From the NCBI RefSeq assembly GCF_042186555.1, contig NC_133333.1, positions 64,467,909 to 64,531,908 on the forward strand: a stretch of DNA of 64,000 nt, written 5' to 3'. Numbering within the stretch: the first letter of the stretch is position 1; each line of letters starts with the position of its first letter. Below, piece by piece: positions 21,991 to 33,025 of the stretch. The notes under the pieces were generated by a model. That model was given only the letters and a program-made list of their open reading frames with translations. It did not search any database and had not been told where the DNA came from. The translations under genes and the position numbers were made by a program. This DNA is from Aquarana catesbeiana (lineage: Eukaryota; Chordata; Amphibia; Anura; Ranidae).

Positions 21991-23289
21991 AGCCTTCCCT
22001 GTAGCCTTCTTTGGAGGCTGTGGCTCTGGTGTTTCAGTTGTGGCAGGAGGAGGAGGAGGAGGAGGAGGAGGAGGAGGAGGGGGGCTGCCTCATGTAGTTG
22101 GGTGTTTCGTGTTAGCGTGCCCTGCAGCCCCTTCTGGATTGTTTCCCCAAATAGTCGCTCACAAATGAGGCGCTGCTCCCAATCCATTTGAAGAAGTCTG
22201 CTGGCTAAGTAGCAGCCATAGGACTCTTCCGCTTCGGGGGGGCTCTTCAAAAAACGGGTGGCCTCTTGCATGAGGCGCAGGGATGCCTCCTGTGTGACCG
22301 TCCCCTTCCTGGCCCTTTTTTTGGGAAGGTGGAGGGGAAGCACTTGTGATTGGGTCATGCTCCTACTGGGCCCAGCCACCTCACTTGGCCCAGCCACCTC
22401 ACTTGGCCCAGCCACCTCACTGGGACCAGCCACCTCACTGGGACCAGCCACCTCCTGCCTGACACTGGGCCCAGCCTCCTCCAGGATGATGGAGAATCCG
22501 CCCTCCTCCAGGCTGTCCATGGGCCCGGTCTCCTCCTGCCTGCCACTTTCCACACATTCCTCCTGGATGGACTCATCCTGTGTATAAAAAAAGGACATAG
22601 TTTTATTTATTTATTTGGGGTTCATCAATGACACACAATTTGCTTCTCATGACTAGCAAATTCAATGTGAATACATCTCTTTAATAAAAGAGTCTAATCA
22701 GACACCCTAATTTTTTATAGCAGGTGCCAAACATATTTAGCCACTCCTGTCAATTGATATGTATACACAATTTTGAGGCCAAAATTATTTTAGACAATTA
22801 TAACATCCAGTTAACATCATTAATATTAGTACAGTAAATATTTGTTAATATAATTTACCTGACTCCAGATGGTCATATCCGGTTCATCCAGGATGGAAGA
22901 CCCAGCTTGCTCCTCATCAGCCTCTGCTGGGGTGGAGGGAAGGGTGGAGGGAAGGGTGGAGGGAAGGGTTGAAAGTGATGCCCTAGCTTCATTCTGGTCA
23001 TCAAGAAAACGGAGTTGATTGTAGTACCACAGCCTGATCTCATTGATTCCTGGATCTTCTTATGCTCCCTCTTATACATATTCCTCAAGACCCCAATTTT
23101 CTTGAGCAATGTCTCCATTGTTGCTTCCGGGATGGTCGCCTGGACAAAGGACAGAAGTCTCTCCAGCGTTGACTTCCTCACATGCTTTGCATAATACTGA
23201 GGGTGTTTCACCTCCCACAAATTCCTCATCTCTCGATATTTAGCTATGAAAGCTGTAAGGAACTCTGGATCCTTAAATAGGGGATTCAT
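21888..23289 (-). pseudogene. MADF/BESS-like DNA-binding gene of the Harbinger element, frameshifted
   Basis: Predicted structure on the minus strand: a 5' leader exon ending at 23459 (acgaag|gtaatt), intron, acceptor tcttttccag at 23295, exon 23294-22859, donor gtcag|gtaaat, intron, acceptor tatacacag, last exon from 22577. The start is the ATG at 23289 (MNPLFKDPEFLTAF). The MADF domain follows (FIAKYREMRNLWEVKHPQYY to MYKREHKKIQES), a Myb-related fold that binds DNA. The last exon holds five GPSEVA-type repeats, a basic KKRARKG stretch and a BESS-like C-terminus (YLASRLLQMDWEQRLICERL). A short deletion near 23030 relative to the fragment at 21770 shifts the frame before a Pro-rich repeat, so the product is probably dead. 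Likely role: accessory binding of the transposon ends, inferred from the Myb-like partners of other Harbinger elements. Confidence 0.75.
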
Positions 23290-23492
23290 TATATCTGGAA
23301 AAGATAAAGTCACAAGACAAAAAACACTTATTATTAGGTTTCTGCTAACCCCTCATCATCTTCTCCCTATGTAGGCCTCATCAATCTATCAAGCCATATA
23401 GGCCGCTTGCTACAAAGTCATGACCTAAAACCAAAAAAAAAAATTATTTAAAATTACCTTCGTTTTGTAACGTCCTGGTCCACTATCACCTA

Positions 23493-23873
23493 CGCACAGA
23501 ACGTACGTACGACACGTGCGCAAGGGCCCTCTTTATACACTACGCATGTGTGAAACTCCGCCTGCGTCGCCCGCCCCTGACGTTCAAAATTAACTCATGT
23601 TCTCCGCCCCCTAATTCGACGCACAGAACGTACGTACGACACGTGCGCAAGGGCCCTCTTTATACACTACGCATGTGTGAAACTCCGCCTGCGTCGCCCG
23701 CCCCTGACGTTCAAAATTAACTCATGTTCTCCGCCCCCTAATTCGACGCACAGAACGTACGTACGACACGTGCGCAAGGCCCCTCTTTATACACTACGCA
23801 TGTGTAAAACTCCGCCTGCGTCGCCCGCCCCTGACGTTCGATTTTAACTCATGTTCTCCGCCCATTTTTAGTT
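23493..23873. promoter_or_regulatory. Three tandem 127-bp promoter-like repeats between divergent genes
   Basis: Three nearly identical units (23493, 23620, 23747) stand between the MADF gene (minus) and the Myb-like gene (plus, ATG 23896). Each holds cagaacgtacgtacg (overlapping CGTACG palindromes), cacgtgcgcaagg (a CACGTG E-box), ctctttatacac (TATA-like) and a GC-rich part (ctgcgtcgcccgcccctgac). Their position and content suggest a shared bidirectional promoter, possibly also a binding site for the encoded Myb-type proteins. The function is inferred; the repeats are seen directly. Confidence 0.65.
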
Positions 23874-23895
23874 ACGGCGCGTAGTGGGGTAAATA

Positions 23896-24374
23896 ATGGC
23901 GGAGACACCTGACATGTTATCTACCTCAGGTAGCGAAAAAAGCCCGGAGGCTGGAACGTCAACCAGATCTGTGAGGCCTAGATTTAAGGCCTCTAATATG
24001 AGTTTTGAAGAGATGGTGGAGATGGTGGCCATTCTTCAAAAAAAGGACTATGAAGGGAAGTATGGGCCGTACGCACGGCCAAATTTGCGCAAGGCCAAAA
24101 TAATGGCGAAGGTGGTGGACACTTTGCAGGCTTCTTTTGGGGTCCAGCGCTCCAAGGATCAACTTCGCAAAAGATGGTCTGACCTCAAACTCAGGGAGCC
24201 GGATCAATACAGACGGATCCTTAAAGTGCTGAAAAAAAGTAAGTACTTGTCCTGTTTTTCTCTTGTGTTTATTACCTTGTATACTGCTCCATGTGCTTTT
24301 CCTTCCTATACGATTTTTTTGCTCATCGTTTCAAATGATCTTTTAATAAACCTCGTTACATATCTATAGATATA

Positions 24375-24413
<39 letters not shown>

Positions 24414-24416
24414 ATA

Positions 24417-24483
<67 letters not shown>

Positions 24484-24643
24484 ATATATATAGATATATA
24501 TATATAGATATATATATAGAGAGAGAGAGAGAGATAGAGATAGGTAGATAGATAGATATAGAAATGTAAAACATTCTTTTGTAATATTTTAAGTTATCTT
24601 TTTTTTTTTTTACATTTAGTTATATATTTAGATTTTGTTCCAG

Positions 24644-24686
<43 letters not shown>

Positions 24687-25407
24687 AAAAGATTATTAAC
24701 TATATTTCGAGATATTGATATCTAGATATCTATCTATCCGATATGTCTTTATAATTTTTAATATTGAGGTAAAATAGGAACTCTACACAAACCACTTCAC
24801 TCCAAATGTTTGAAAATTACTATGTACTAAAATATCTGTGTGCTAAGTAGATTACTAATTTTTTGTTTCACATAGGGGAAAAATCACTCAGCCAACAAGA
24901 AGACAGTCCACCCCAAGCCAAACAACATGATTGGGAAATCAGCCCAAGTCCCACTGAGGATGTGGAGGAAGGAGAGGTGGGCGACATGGGCACCCCACCA
25001 GGTGAGTGTCTGACACACCAGCTTACGGTAATCTATGCATGGCTGTCTTTTCTTTAATGTAATTTTTCTACTCTATTTTAGGGGATCTGGTTGTGCTTGA
25101 TTCAAGCAACAGTGCCACCCCCGAGGATGTGGAGGAATTATGCTACATGGGCACCCCACCAGGTCAGTGTCTGAGACAACAGCTTTATTATGGTAAGGTA
25201 AACTATGTATGTGTGCATATTTCTAAACACATTTTTTGGTTTCATTCCACTTTAGGTACAAGAAGTGACTATTTCACCTCAGACAGTGCCCAACAGCTAA
25301 TTGGTCAAATAATGGCCTGGAACAGGGAGATCGATGAAATGCGTAATCGGCTGGATCGTATGCAGCAGGAAATGAAGGACATGATTGATGTTTTGGGTAG
25401 AATCTAA
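23896..25407 (+). CDS. Myb/SANT-like DNA-binding protein of the Harbinger element, four exons
   Basis: Exon 1 starts at ATG 23896 (ataATGgc) and ends near 24239 at a gtaagtac donor. Exon 2 follows acceptor tttcacatag (about 24877-25000, donor gtgagtg). Exon 3 follows ctattttag (about 25081-25162, donor gtcagtg). Exon 4 follows ccactttag (about 25256-25407, stop TAA). Reading phase is kept across all three junctions, which strongly supports the model. The N-terminus has a Myb/SANT-like domain (FEEMVEMVAILQKKDYEGKY, then GVQRSKDQLRKRWSDLK). The middle is acidic, with two copies of MGTPPG at exon ends, and the C-terminus is a short coiled coil (EIDEMRNRLDRMQQEMKDM). In vertebrate Harbinger elements such proteins help bring the transposase to the nucleus and the TIRs. 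Confidence 0.8.
24365..24700. repeat. Microsatellites (TA)n, (CTAT)n and (GA)n in intron 1 of the Myb-like gene
   Basis: (TA)n at about 24376-24408, (TATC)n at about 24416-24483, mixed TATAGA text to 24560, and (GA)n at about 24646-24684. They lie wholly between exons 1 and 2, so they do not affect coding. Confidence 0.93.
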
Positions 25408-25455
25408 ATGCCCTTTTTGAAAGCCCAAAACATCGATCATGTCCTTCATTTCCTG
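25366..25455. repeat. 32-bp inverted repeat straddling the Myb-like gene stop codon
   Basis: Arms at 25366-25397 (caggaaatgaaggacatgat onward) and 25424-25455 match as inverted copies with a single mismatch, and the 26-base loop holds the TAA stop. The transcript would end in a long stable hairpin that includes the last coding codons. Confidence 0.85.
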
Positions 25456-25559
25456 TTTTGCTGACCCCATTCTGGGCCTTCTCTTTTTTTTTTTGGCTGA
25501 ACATATATGGCTGTTTAACATAATTTAAAAAAGGAGGGCTGTTTCTAGAAAATACATAC

Positions 25560-25975
25560 AAAATCCACAAAAAAATAAAACTTGATTTTAAAAAAACCAA
25601 AAAAAAGATAAAACTTGATTTTAAAAAAAACAAAAAAAAAAAAAAAACCTTATTTTAAAAAAACCAAAAAAAAGATAAAACTTGATTTTAAAAAAACCAA
25701 AAAAAAGATAAAACTTGATTTTAAAAAAACCAAAAAAAAAGATAAAACTTGATTTTAAAAAAACCAAAAAAAAGATAAAACTTGATTTTAAAAAAAACAA
25801 AAAAAAATAAAACTTGATTTTAAAAAAACCAAAAAAAAAATAAAACTTGATTTTAAAAAAACCAATAAAAAAAATATTGATTTTCCAAAAAAAAATAAAA
25901 AAATTAAAAAACTTGATTTTCCAAAAAACCAAAAAAAAAAAAAAAATAAAAAAAAGCCTGTTTGCGAAAATCAAA
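25560..25975. repeat. A-rich minisatellite, ~32-bp unit, about 12 copies
   Basis: Units read 'gataaaacttgattttaaaa' plus 'aaaccaaaaaaaa'. The minus strand is open and reads as Phe/Ile/Lys-rich text (25974-25621), an effect of the repeat rather than a protein. Confidence 0.88.
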
Positions 25976-26343
25976 AAGGCAAAAAAATTTTTTTGTGGAT
26001 TATGTAGAAATATTTAAATATAATAATATTTTTGCTAATTATTAAGATATCATTACATTTTTGTCTATGAACATTTTCTACTAAATGCATAACAACGATT
26101 AATAAAAACATCTCCTTATAGGAATTAAATAAATGTGTGGTTTGTTATTTCAATGCTCAGTATCAGTTTGGTTATAATTGTAAAAAAGTTGTTTACAGTG
26201 GCAATGGAGCTTATTTAGACATTTAAAAGGAAAATACAGTTGGCACTACAACTGCTCGACCATAACCTAGGAGAAAGCCCAAAAGAAAGGCAAGCAATAA
26301 ATATAATTCCAGATTTCATCAATATTTTTTTTATTTTAAAAAA
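25976..26343. other. Non-coding gap between convergent Harbinger genes
   Basis: AT-rich, no supported frame. It is the likely 3' UTR region of both the Myb-like gene (plus) and the transposase (minus). Confidence 0.5.
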
Positions 26344-28486
26344 TTAAATATCCTGGCCCATTGCAATGGCCCCCCTACCCATAAAATAATTAACATATTG
26401 CTGTCTAACTTGACGGGCACTTTGGGGGGCCAAGCCAGTACGGACAGTATCCAGGCCCGTAAGGTTGTCATCTATAAGTCCGGCCTCAGGCCCAACTGTT
26501 CCTATATAATTTACAGAATGTTTGTGTAAAAAGTTGTGCAGAATGCAGCACGATAAAATGATAAAATTAAGTTTGTATTCCGCCAAATTAATGGATGTTT
26601 GAAACAGGCAGAACCGGCTGGCCAGAATTCCAACGCATTCTCAACCACTCTTCTAGCTCTGGCCAGCCGGAAATTAAAAACCCTCCTCTCCGGGGTGAGG
26701 GTTCTTTGGGGGAATGGCCTCATGAGGTGCTTGCTGAGAGCGAAGGCTTCATCGGCAATGAAGACAAAGGGGAGTCCTTCCACGTTATCCGCATCAGGTG
26801 GCAATCCCAGGCCACCACTCTGGAGACGCTGGCAGAACTCCGTCTGGGCAAATACTCCTCCATCCGACATCCGGCCATTCTTCCCAACGTCCACATATAA
26901 AAATTCATAGTGTGCCGACACCACCGCCATTAAAACAATACTGTGGAACCCCTTATAATTAAAATAGTATGACCCCGAATGGGGTGGTGGCACGATGTGG
27001 ACATGTTTCCCATCTATAGCCCCTCCACAATTGGGAAAGTCCCAACGGCTGGCAAAATGGGATGCCACAGTCTGCCATTCCTGTGGCGTTGAAGGAAACT
27101 GGGGAATCAAACAAGAAAACCAAAATCATTAATTTTGAAGCTAACATTGCAAGAAAATTATACAATTAAAAACATTATTCCCCAGCATCAGTATAACATT
27201 AAATAATTTAATTCTTCTGGAATAACTAATATGGAAAGGCACACTTATCAGATTGCTCACCCCCTCTGATGGAACATTGATTACATTTTAGGGGGTTGTG
27301 AAATCCCTAAAAAAGATTACTTTTAGGACACGCAGGAATTTAGGGACTAAAAAGGCTACAAGACTGCAGTTGTCGCACTCTGCAGGTGCAGTTGCTAACC
27401 AGCTTACAGTAAATGAGGTAAGGTAAAAAGGCATTCATGTTGCAAGGAGTACACAATCACATGCAAGGGCAATTAATGAAAACACTTTGTGGCTTGCATA
27501 TGATTTGATGATGGAAATCAGCAGAGCTTCTGCTCATTTACTAAAGCACTGGAACAAATGCACTTGTAGAGTGCACATGCATTTTTCAAAGTGCAACATA
27601 TATTTGCTTTAGACAAATCAACACCACAGAACATTCAAGCAAATTTTTACGAGGGTGGGGGGGGGGTTGGGAAATCAAGCTAATTGCTAATTATCAGCAC
27701 ACTATTTGGAGTGAGTTTAGGGGGGGGGGGTTGGTAAATCTAGCTAATTGCTAATTATAAGCACACTAAATACACTCAAACAAAATACATTCAAAATGAG
27801 TAGACTAGGTGGATATGTTCCCATCATTGCATGCTGGGGAGGTTATTGAAGGAAAATATACATGCATGACAAAAAATAACAGGAAAAAAATCCAGCATGT
27901 GTGAGGATAAAAAGGGGACATTCACACTATATTGCAATGATGGTAAGTAGTGTTTGAAGCAAGAAATACATTACATTATCAAAGATTACATAAAAGAACA
28001 TGTGATGCTAATAAAAGAAAAATATCTTACCTTAATATAGTCCTTCTGCAGGACCTGGATGATGGCAGAACAGGTCTCTGGGATAATGATCCCCAGAGCC
28101 TGGGGGGAGATGCCTGTCGAGAACTTGAGGTCCTGCAGGCTTCTCCCTGTCGCCAAGTACCGCAACGTGGCAACTAGCCTCTGCTCCGGAGTGATGGCTT
28201 GCCTCATGCAGGTATCCTGCCTGCTGATATAGGGGGTCAGCAAAGCCAACAAACGGTCAAAAACGGGGTCCGTCATCCGGAGAAAGTTCCTGAAATCCTC
28301 AGGATTATTCTCACGGATCTCACGGAGCAATGGCATGTGACAGAACTGGTCACGCTGGAGCAACCAATTCTTGGTCCATGAACTCCTCCTCGCCCTGTTC
28401 ATGGACTGGTCTTGGTCTGAAGAATAAACTACAGCACCAAGCACATACAATGCACGAGCTCGACGACGAGTACGTACAGGTAACAT
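26344..28486 (-). pseudogene. PIF/Harbinger transposase (DDE type), two exons, one frameshift
   Basis: Exon 1 runs 28486-28031 (152 codons, ATG in gaagccATGt) and ends attaag|gtaag. Exon 2 begins at 27098 after gattccccag; both junctions are phase 0. Exon 1 holds the N-terminal domain (FRNFLRMTDPVFDRLLALL, then TPEQRLVATLRYLATG). Exon 2 carries the DDE_Tnp_4 catalytic core: Asp in GAIDGKHV, Asp in the SDGGVF region, and Glu in RRVVENA. A one-base frameshift just after that Glu (about 26636) moves the C-terminus into another frame, which ends IAMGQDI at 26344. It would excise and paste the element at TWA sites together with a Myb-like partner. Only the frameshift prevents full length. Confidence 0.9.
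27099..28030 (-). other. Intron of the Harbinger transposase
   Basis: 932 bp between donor gtaag and acceptor ccccag on the minus strand. It holds a ~66-bp duplication at about 27655-27770 with G runs (gggggggggttgg) and repeated 'ctaattgctaattat', and no coding frame. Confidence 0.7.
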
Positions 28487-28987
28487 GGCTTCAAAACGGT
28501 CGGCTGGTCAGAACGCACTTAACAGAACGCACTGAAGAACAGCAAGGCCTGTGAAGAACGACCTGAAAATCAGGAACGAGCGGACAATAAAACAAAGATT
28601 TCTCAATGCCAACTGACCAAACGCACTGAAAAGCAGATACAAACCTCACAAGCACAGACTGAACAACAGTTAAAACGAACTGAAAAATACGAGTCTCACA
28701 AGCGCGAATCGTCTCTCACCAAACTTCTACTAACACGAGATAAACACGAGATTAGCAGAAGGAGCCCAAAGGGTGTCGTACGGGCTATTGAACTTCCGTT
28801 TTATAGTCTCGTCGGACTTGGTGTACGTCACCGCGTACTAGGCTGTCGTACTTTTGTGTGGTCGTGTGTAGGCAAGTCCGTTCGTTAGAAAGTCTGCCGC
28901 AAGTCCGCCGAAGGTACGCCGGAAGTATGTCGGACAGGCTGTCGGACTTTTGTAGCTGAAAAGTCCGACCGTGTGTACGCGGCATAA

Positions 28988-30215
28988 GAGCTCCTATTAA
29001 GAGAAATAGGAGTGAGAGAAGAAGAAATGAGTGGTGGTATATGTCTTTGGTTAATACCCGAAGAGAAAAATATGGGGTTGCTCCTCAAGCTATCTGCTGA
29101 AGGCAATCCTCTGATAGAGGCTGTGGAAAGCGTTACAGCGTGAATATAAAGAGAGTGAATTGTATGTCAATCCGTATAGGAAGATACGTGTCCAAATCCA
29201 AAAGAAAATCTCCAAACACCTCTCGCGGCCACTATATAAATTATCTGAAAAGAGCGAATGTGCCTTCCAGCCCCAAATGCAGCAGTAATTATAAGTATAC
29301 GGACAAGCGTCCACACTTTAAATGTAATGCTAACTGAAATATAGCAAAACAGCGTAATGAAAAAATGAAAAAACTCGGCAACAGGGATACAAACTACTCA
29401 AATTTCAGCCAGCCCAAACTTACTATTGATGCAGAGTCCATAGAATCTCTTCCCTGGGCCTTTGGCAACATTACACATTAGTATACATCTTCTATAATGT
29501 TTGTAGCTAACTCATACCTGCAAGCCTGAGGCATGTTGTTATTGATGTACCTAAACAGTTCAGTCTTTAGGCTGACAACAGCGCCACCTGTAAAAAGATA
29601 ATATCAACTCCAGGGGTTAGTGAGAACATTTTCCTGTCCCCCATAAGCCTCTGGGCTCTATACTTAAAACCTTGTCCTGGACCTGTCATAAGGTCTCTAA
29701 TAGGAAAAAACTGGAAGTGTGGTAAGTTCTGAAATGTCTCCATATAATATTGTGCTTCATGTTATGTTTATGAGTAAACATTTCATCCTGACTTAACATC
29801 TCATACTCTCCTGTGTCACTTTTCCTCCAATTAGTCAGATAGCATAGATATTCGCTGTAGTAGAAAAAGTTCCTGGGCTTAATTAAAGAGCTTCGGGTGC
29901 ATTACCCAGAAGTGTCACTAGGTGTTGTGAGTGGATAAAGCATCTCAATGGGAACAGCTACCACAATTTACATTTCAAAAAACGGCATCTATTATAGAAT
30001 GTCAGTTTCTACGTATAAATGCAAAACCAGAAAACGAAAGAGATGAGATTTGTTCATCTGATAGTCATTTGACTAGCAATATATAACCGTAAAAAAGGCT
30101 GAATTCAAAAACAAGTAACTTTTCAGTAAACAGGTGGGACAAACGGATCAGGTCTGCATCCGTATATTGCCTTAGCAGTATGGCAGAAATTAACTTTCAA
30201 GTTTAGTCATTCTGT
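28988..30215 (-). other. LINE-B inter-ORF region
   Basis: About 1.2 kb without a supported frame. By position it is the spacer between ORF1 and ORF2 plus whatever remains of the endonuclease N-terminus; no endonuclease motif (QETH, GDFN) is readable. Confidence 0.5.
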
Positions 30216-31294
30216 TCAGGTCTCTGCCTGAAACCTGAATCCTTTGGTCGCATATGAAGACTTGCTTGCTTGATTGGGGCCCGTGCGTTTATTGAATTTA
30301 GATTTCTTAGATGAGGGTGGCTTTGATGGTGATGTCTGTGGAGAATGAGGAGGCGTCGGGGTAATGTGCCGGGACCCTAAATTCCTGGTACCACTCAGGA
30401 AGGTCAATCAGTGGTAGTCCCAGTTGATCACAAAATGTTGCAATATCCTCTGGTAAGCGCAGGTAATATTGTCTGCCTTGATATGTGGCGTAAGTGCGAA
30501 AGGGAACTTCCATCCATATGGAATACCCTTCTCTCTCAGGACCTCCAGCAGGGGACGCAATGCTCGCCTGTTTTGAAGGGAAATGTGAGAAAGGTCCTGG
30601 AATAAGGATATAGGCTGATCATTAAAGATGATGTGATCGTTTTTTCTGGATTTATGCAAAATTTCCTCCTTGAGCGAGAAGCTTTGCAAGCAGCACACAA
30701 TGTCTCTCGGAGAGGTTGTGTCTGCAGGGCGCGGATGCAAAGCTTTAATGATCTTTGGGACGTTCCAAAAGATCATTAAAGACAGCCTGCAGTGCTGATT
30801 TTATCTGGGCAGATTCAATGGTCTCGGGGTTCCCTCTGACTCTAATGTTTTGTCTTCTCCCCCTGTTGTCGAGGTCCTCCAAATGTCTATTTACATGGAT
30901 AAAGTGATTAGCATGGGTATGTACTACAGATCCCAGGTGCTCAATAGCCCTATTCCTTTGAGCTTCTGCCTTCTCAGTATTTGCCATCCGCTCATTAAGG
31001 GAGAGGAGATCGGCTTTCAGTTCAGTTATAGCTGTTTTTGATGTCTGCAGCTATCTGTGTCATCTCTGATAGCTGTACAGGGTGATCTGTGTAATCGGTG
31101 TCTTTGACCAGATCTTCCGCAGCTGACATGGAGTCCTCACTGGGGTGCAGCATCGCCATCTTTGATCCTGTGCGGCCTCTCATTCGGGGATTTTGTGAGC
31201 TGAAGCACTCCTGTATGCTGCAGTATCCGGGCACCGTAAGCGAGCGTTGCTGGCTGGGACCTGTAGTGTGCTTGTCCCTCTTCCCCATAGCCAA
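30216..31294 (-). pseudogene. LINE-B ORF1, L1-type RNA-binding protein, frameshifted
   Basis: Decayed counterpart of LINE-A ORF1. In order on the minus strand: an N-terminal piece (31294-31022), the RRM-type core with RHLEDLDNRGRRQNIRVRGN (30987-30745), a second piece with PRDIVCCLQSFSLKEEIL and LSHISLQNRRALRPLLEVL (30776-30408), and the C-terminal domain with YYLRLPEDIATFCDQLGLP (30513-30307). Frameshifts near 30750, 30490 and 31020 break it. It is shorter at the N-terminus than LINE-A. Confidence 0.85.
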
Positions 31295-31387
31295 AATGAT
31301 CGGGCTGGAAGGGGATTAAGAGCCGCGGGTGTGAGGAGCTCCTCTAGTCTGCGTCCATTCCCACTGCATGCCAAGCCACGCCCCCCC

Positions 31388-31776
31388 GGTGTACGTTTTC
31401 AAATACACTTTCAGGCAAGCAGGTGATTCAGTGATCTGCAGTGCAAAAAATATATATACAGTCTCCTACATATATATATCCACTGCATTCTAGCCTAGCC
31501 AAGCCTATATCTGACTGCAGGCCATTGCTGGTGTACGTTTTCAAATATACTTTCAGGCAGGCAGGCAGGCAAGTGATTCAGTGATCTGCAGTGCATTAAA
31601 TATATATACAGTCTCCAACATATATATATATATCTACTGCATTCCAGTCAAGCCAAGCCTATATCTGACTGCAGGTAGTTCCTGTTGTACGTTTTCAAAT
31701 ACACTTTCAGGCAGGCAGGTGATTCAGTGATCTGCAGTGCATAAAATATATATACAGTCTCCTACATATATATATC
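31388..31776 (+). repeat. Minisatellite array resumed, about 2.7 units
   Basis: Same ~145-bp unit as 5662-7268. It begins with the right TSD copy of LINE-B (31388-31400) and ends with the left TSD ATATC (31772-31776) of the next insertion. Confidence 0.9.
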
Positions 31777-32572
31777 TGTGACAGACCTAGCCAGGACAGA
31801 GGCTTTTGGAGAGGACTGAATGCCAGCCTCTTGCCTACCGATTATGGGCCCTGGCATTTGGGGGAACAGTGCTCATTGTGAGCTGTATGCCTGGGGACTC
31901 TGGAGGTGGTGTTGCATTAGATTCAGGTCAATGTCCCCCAAGACACACAGACTCTGGGAACTTTGGATATGCCATTGTGACGGGAGTCACTAATAGGGGC
32001 ACAGGGTGAATGAGAACTCCACTATGATCTGTGCTAGTCAGACTCAATGCTGTATATATGTATATATAATGTGTGCTGTCTCATTATGTTGTGTACTATT
32101 TGCTGTGATGGTTGGGGTGTGACTGTATTCTATTGGCTATTGTGGCTGTCTAACGTGAATGAAAAATGGAGTGAAATGGCGCTCCCTATTTATGTGAACT
32201 AAATGTGTACCAAGGTGCAAAACCTCTACTGTGATGCACTATAAGCGATACCTTAAACAAATAAAAATTAAAGTACTCCAACATATAAAGTTCAGTGATA
32301 CCACTCAATTGTAGTATTAGACATAAAAACATTAGTGTGCCACTCTGTGCCACATGTGTATCATATCAAATCCAATTATAGTGAACATACCATTAAAATC
32401 CAGAAAATAGTCCAAAAAATAATAATCCAAAAATCAAAGTGAAAAAAAATATCATAAATGCTGAAAAAATTTAAATTAAAAATTAAAATATTTAAAAAAT
32501 TAAACGAGAGTTATTCAAAAAAAAATGTGATAGCAAACAGGTTGGTGTGCAAAAAGATTTTGCTATATACAG

Positions 32573-33004
32573 TGTTAAACATTTAAAACTTTTCTATTGT
32601 GTGACTATTAGAAAAACAATAACCCTGAGACTTTTCTTAAGATGACTTCTGAGCACATTGTTGTATTAACTTGCTGTATCGTTCGCTTTAACTAACTCCA
32701 TAGTAAGTTGTAGGATGATTAGGCTTAACCATATATGGTAGAACAAGAATGTACAGGAAACACTAATTGGCAAATAAAGTACCATTTTGTACCAGGCACG
32801 CTACGTGTGTTTCCTCAGCCAATAGAAGCGTTATCTCTATATTATTGTAGGTATTAGGAGGGGGATGTTCATCTCTTTGTATGATTCTTACCGCATCTTT
32901 TGACTTGTAAGCATCATCCATTTGTGTGACACATCTGAAATAAATTGTCTGCTTTTCAATACACCTGGAGTTCGGCTGATCACAAGAGGAGAGTAATCCT
33001 ACTA
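32573..33004 (+). repeat. 5' LTR of the endogenous retrovirus
   Basis: 432 bp, matching the 3' LTR closely throughout, with AATAAA near 32939 (gaaataaattgtctgc). The TGTTA start is kept; the expected CA end reads CTA after small changes. The few differences between the LTRs suggest a moderate age. Confidence 0.88.
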
Positions 33005-33007
33005 TTT

Positions 33008-33025
33008 TGGTCCTCCGAGCCGGAA
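33008..33025 (+). other. Primer-binding site, probably tRNA-Tyr type
   Basis: tggtcctccgagccgga follows the 5' LTR by three bases. It differs by one base from the complement of the 3' end of vertebrate tRNA-Tyr as I know it. The position is right for a retroviral primer site. Confidence 0.6.

Larger units (their letters stand above)
20775..28984. mobile_element. PIF/Harbinger DNA transposon with three genes, TSD TAA
   Basis: Starts TGCCGCGTACACACGGTCGG and ends with its complement, giving a TIR of about 37 bp with one mismatch (both arms then read ctacaaaagtcc). A TAA duplication lies at 20772-20774 and 28985-28987, fitting the TWA target of Harbinger elements. Cargo from left: a MADF/BESS-like gene (minus), a tandem promoter region, a four-exon Myb/SANT-like gene (plus), and a two-exon PIF transposase (minus). 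Microsatellites and an A-rich minisatellite swell the interior. The element interrupts LINE-B; joining its flanks restores gagagTAAgagct. Confidence 0.93.
10401..31387 (-). mobile_element. LINE-B: minus-strand L1/Tx1-type LINE, interrupted twice
   Basis: Reads right to left: 5' end at 31387 (ggggggcgtggcttgg on the minus strand), ORF1 at 31294-30216, ORF2 pieces at 20640-17292, 3' end with AATAAA and a poly(A) tail at 10429-10401. A 13-bp TSD GGTGTACGTTTTC flanks it (10388-10400 and 31388-31400), the mark of target-primed reverse transcription. Two elements landed inside: LINE-A (10444-16988) and Harbinger (20775-28984). It is close to full length but decayed, and most of the endonuclease is missing. 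Confidence 0.92.

Noticed and set aside
22258..22631. Plus-strand frames with repeated Gly-Pro-Ala-Thr text
   Set aside because: Antisense of the GPSEVA repeats in the last exon of the minus-strand MADF/BESS-like gene.
25621..25974. Phe-rich minus-strand open frame
   Set aside because: Product of the A-rich ~32-bp minisatellite after the Myb-like gene.
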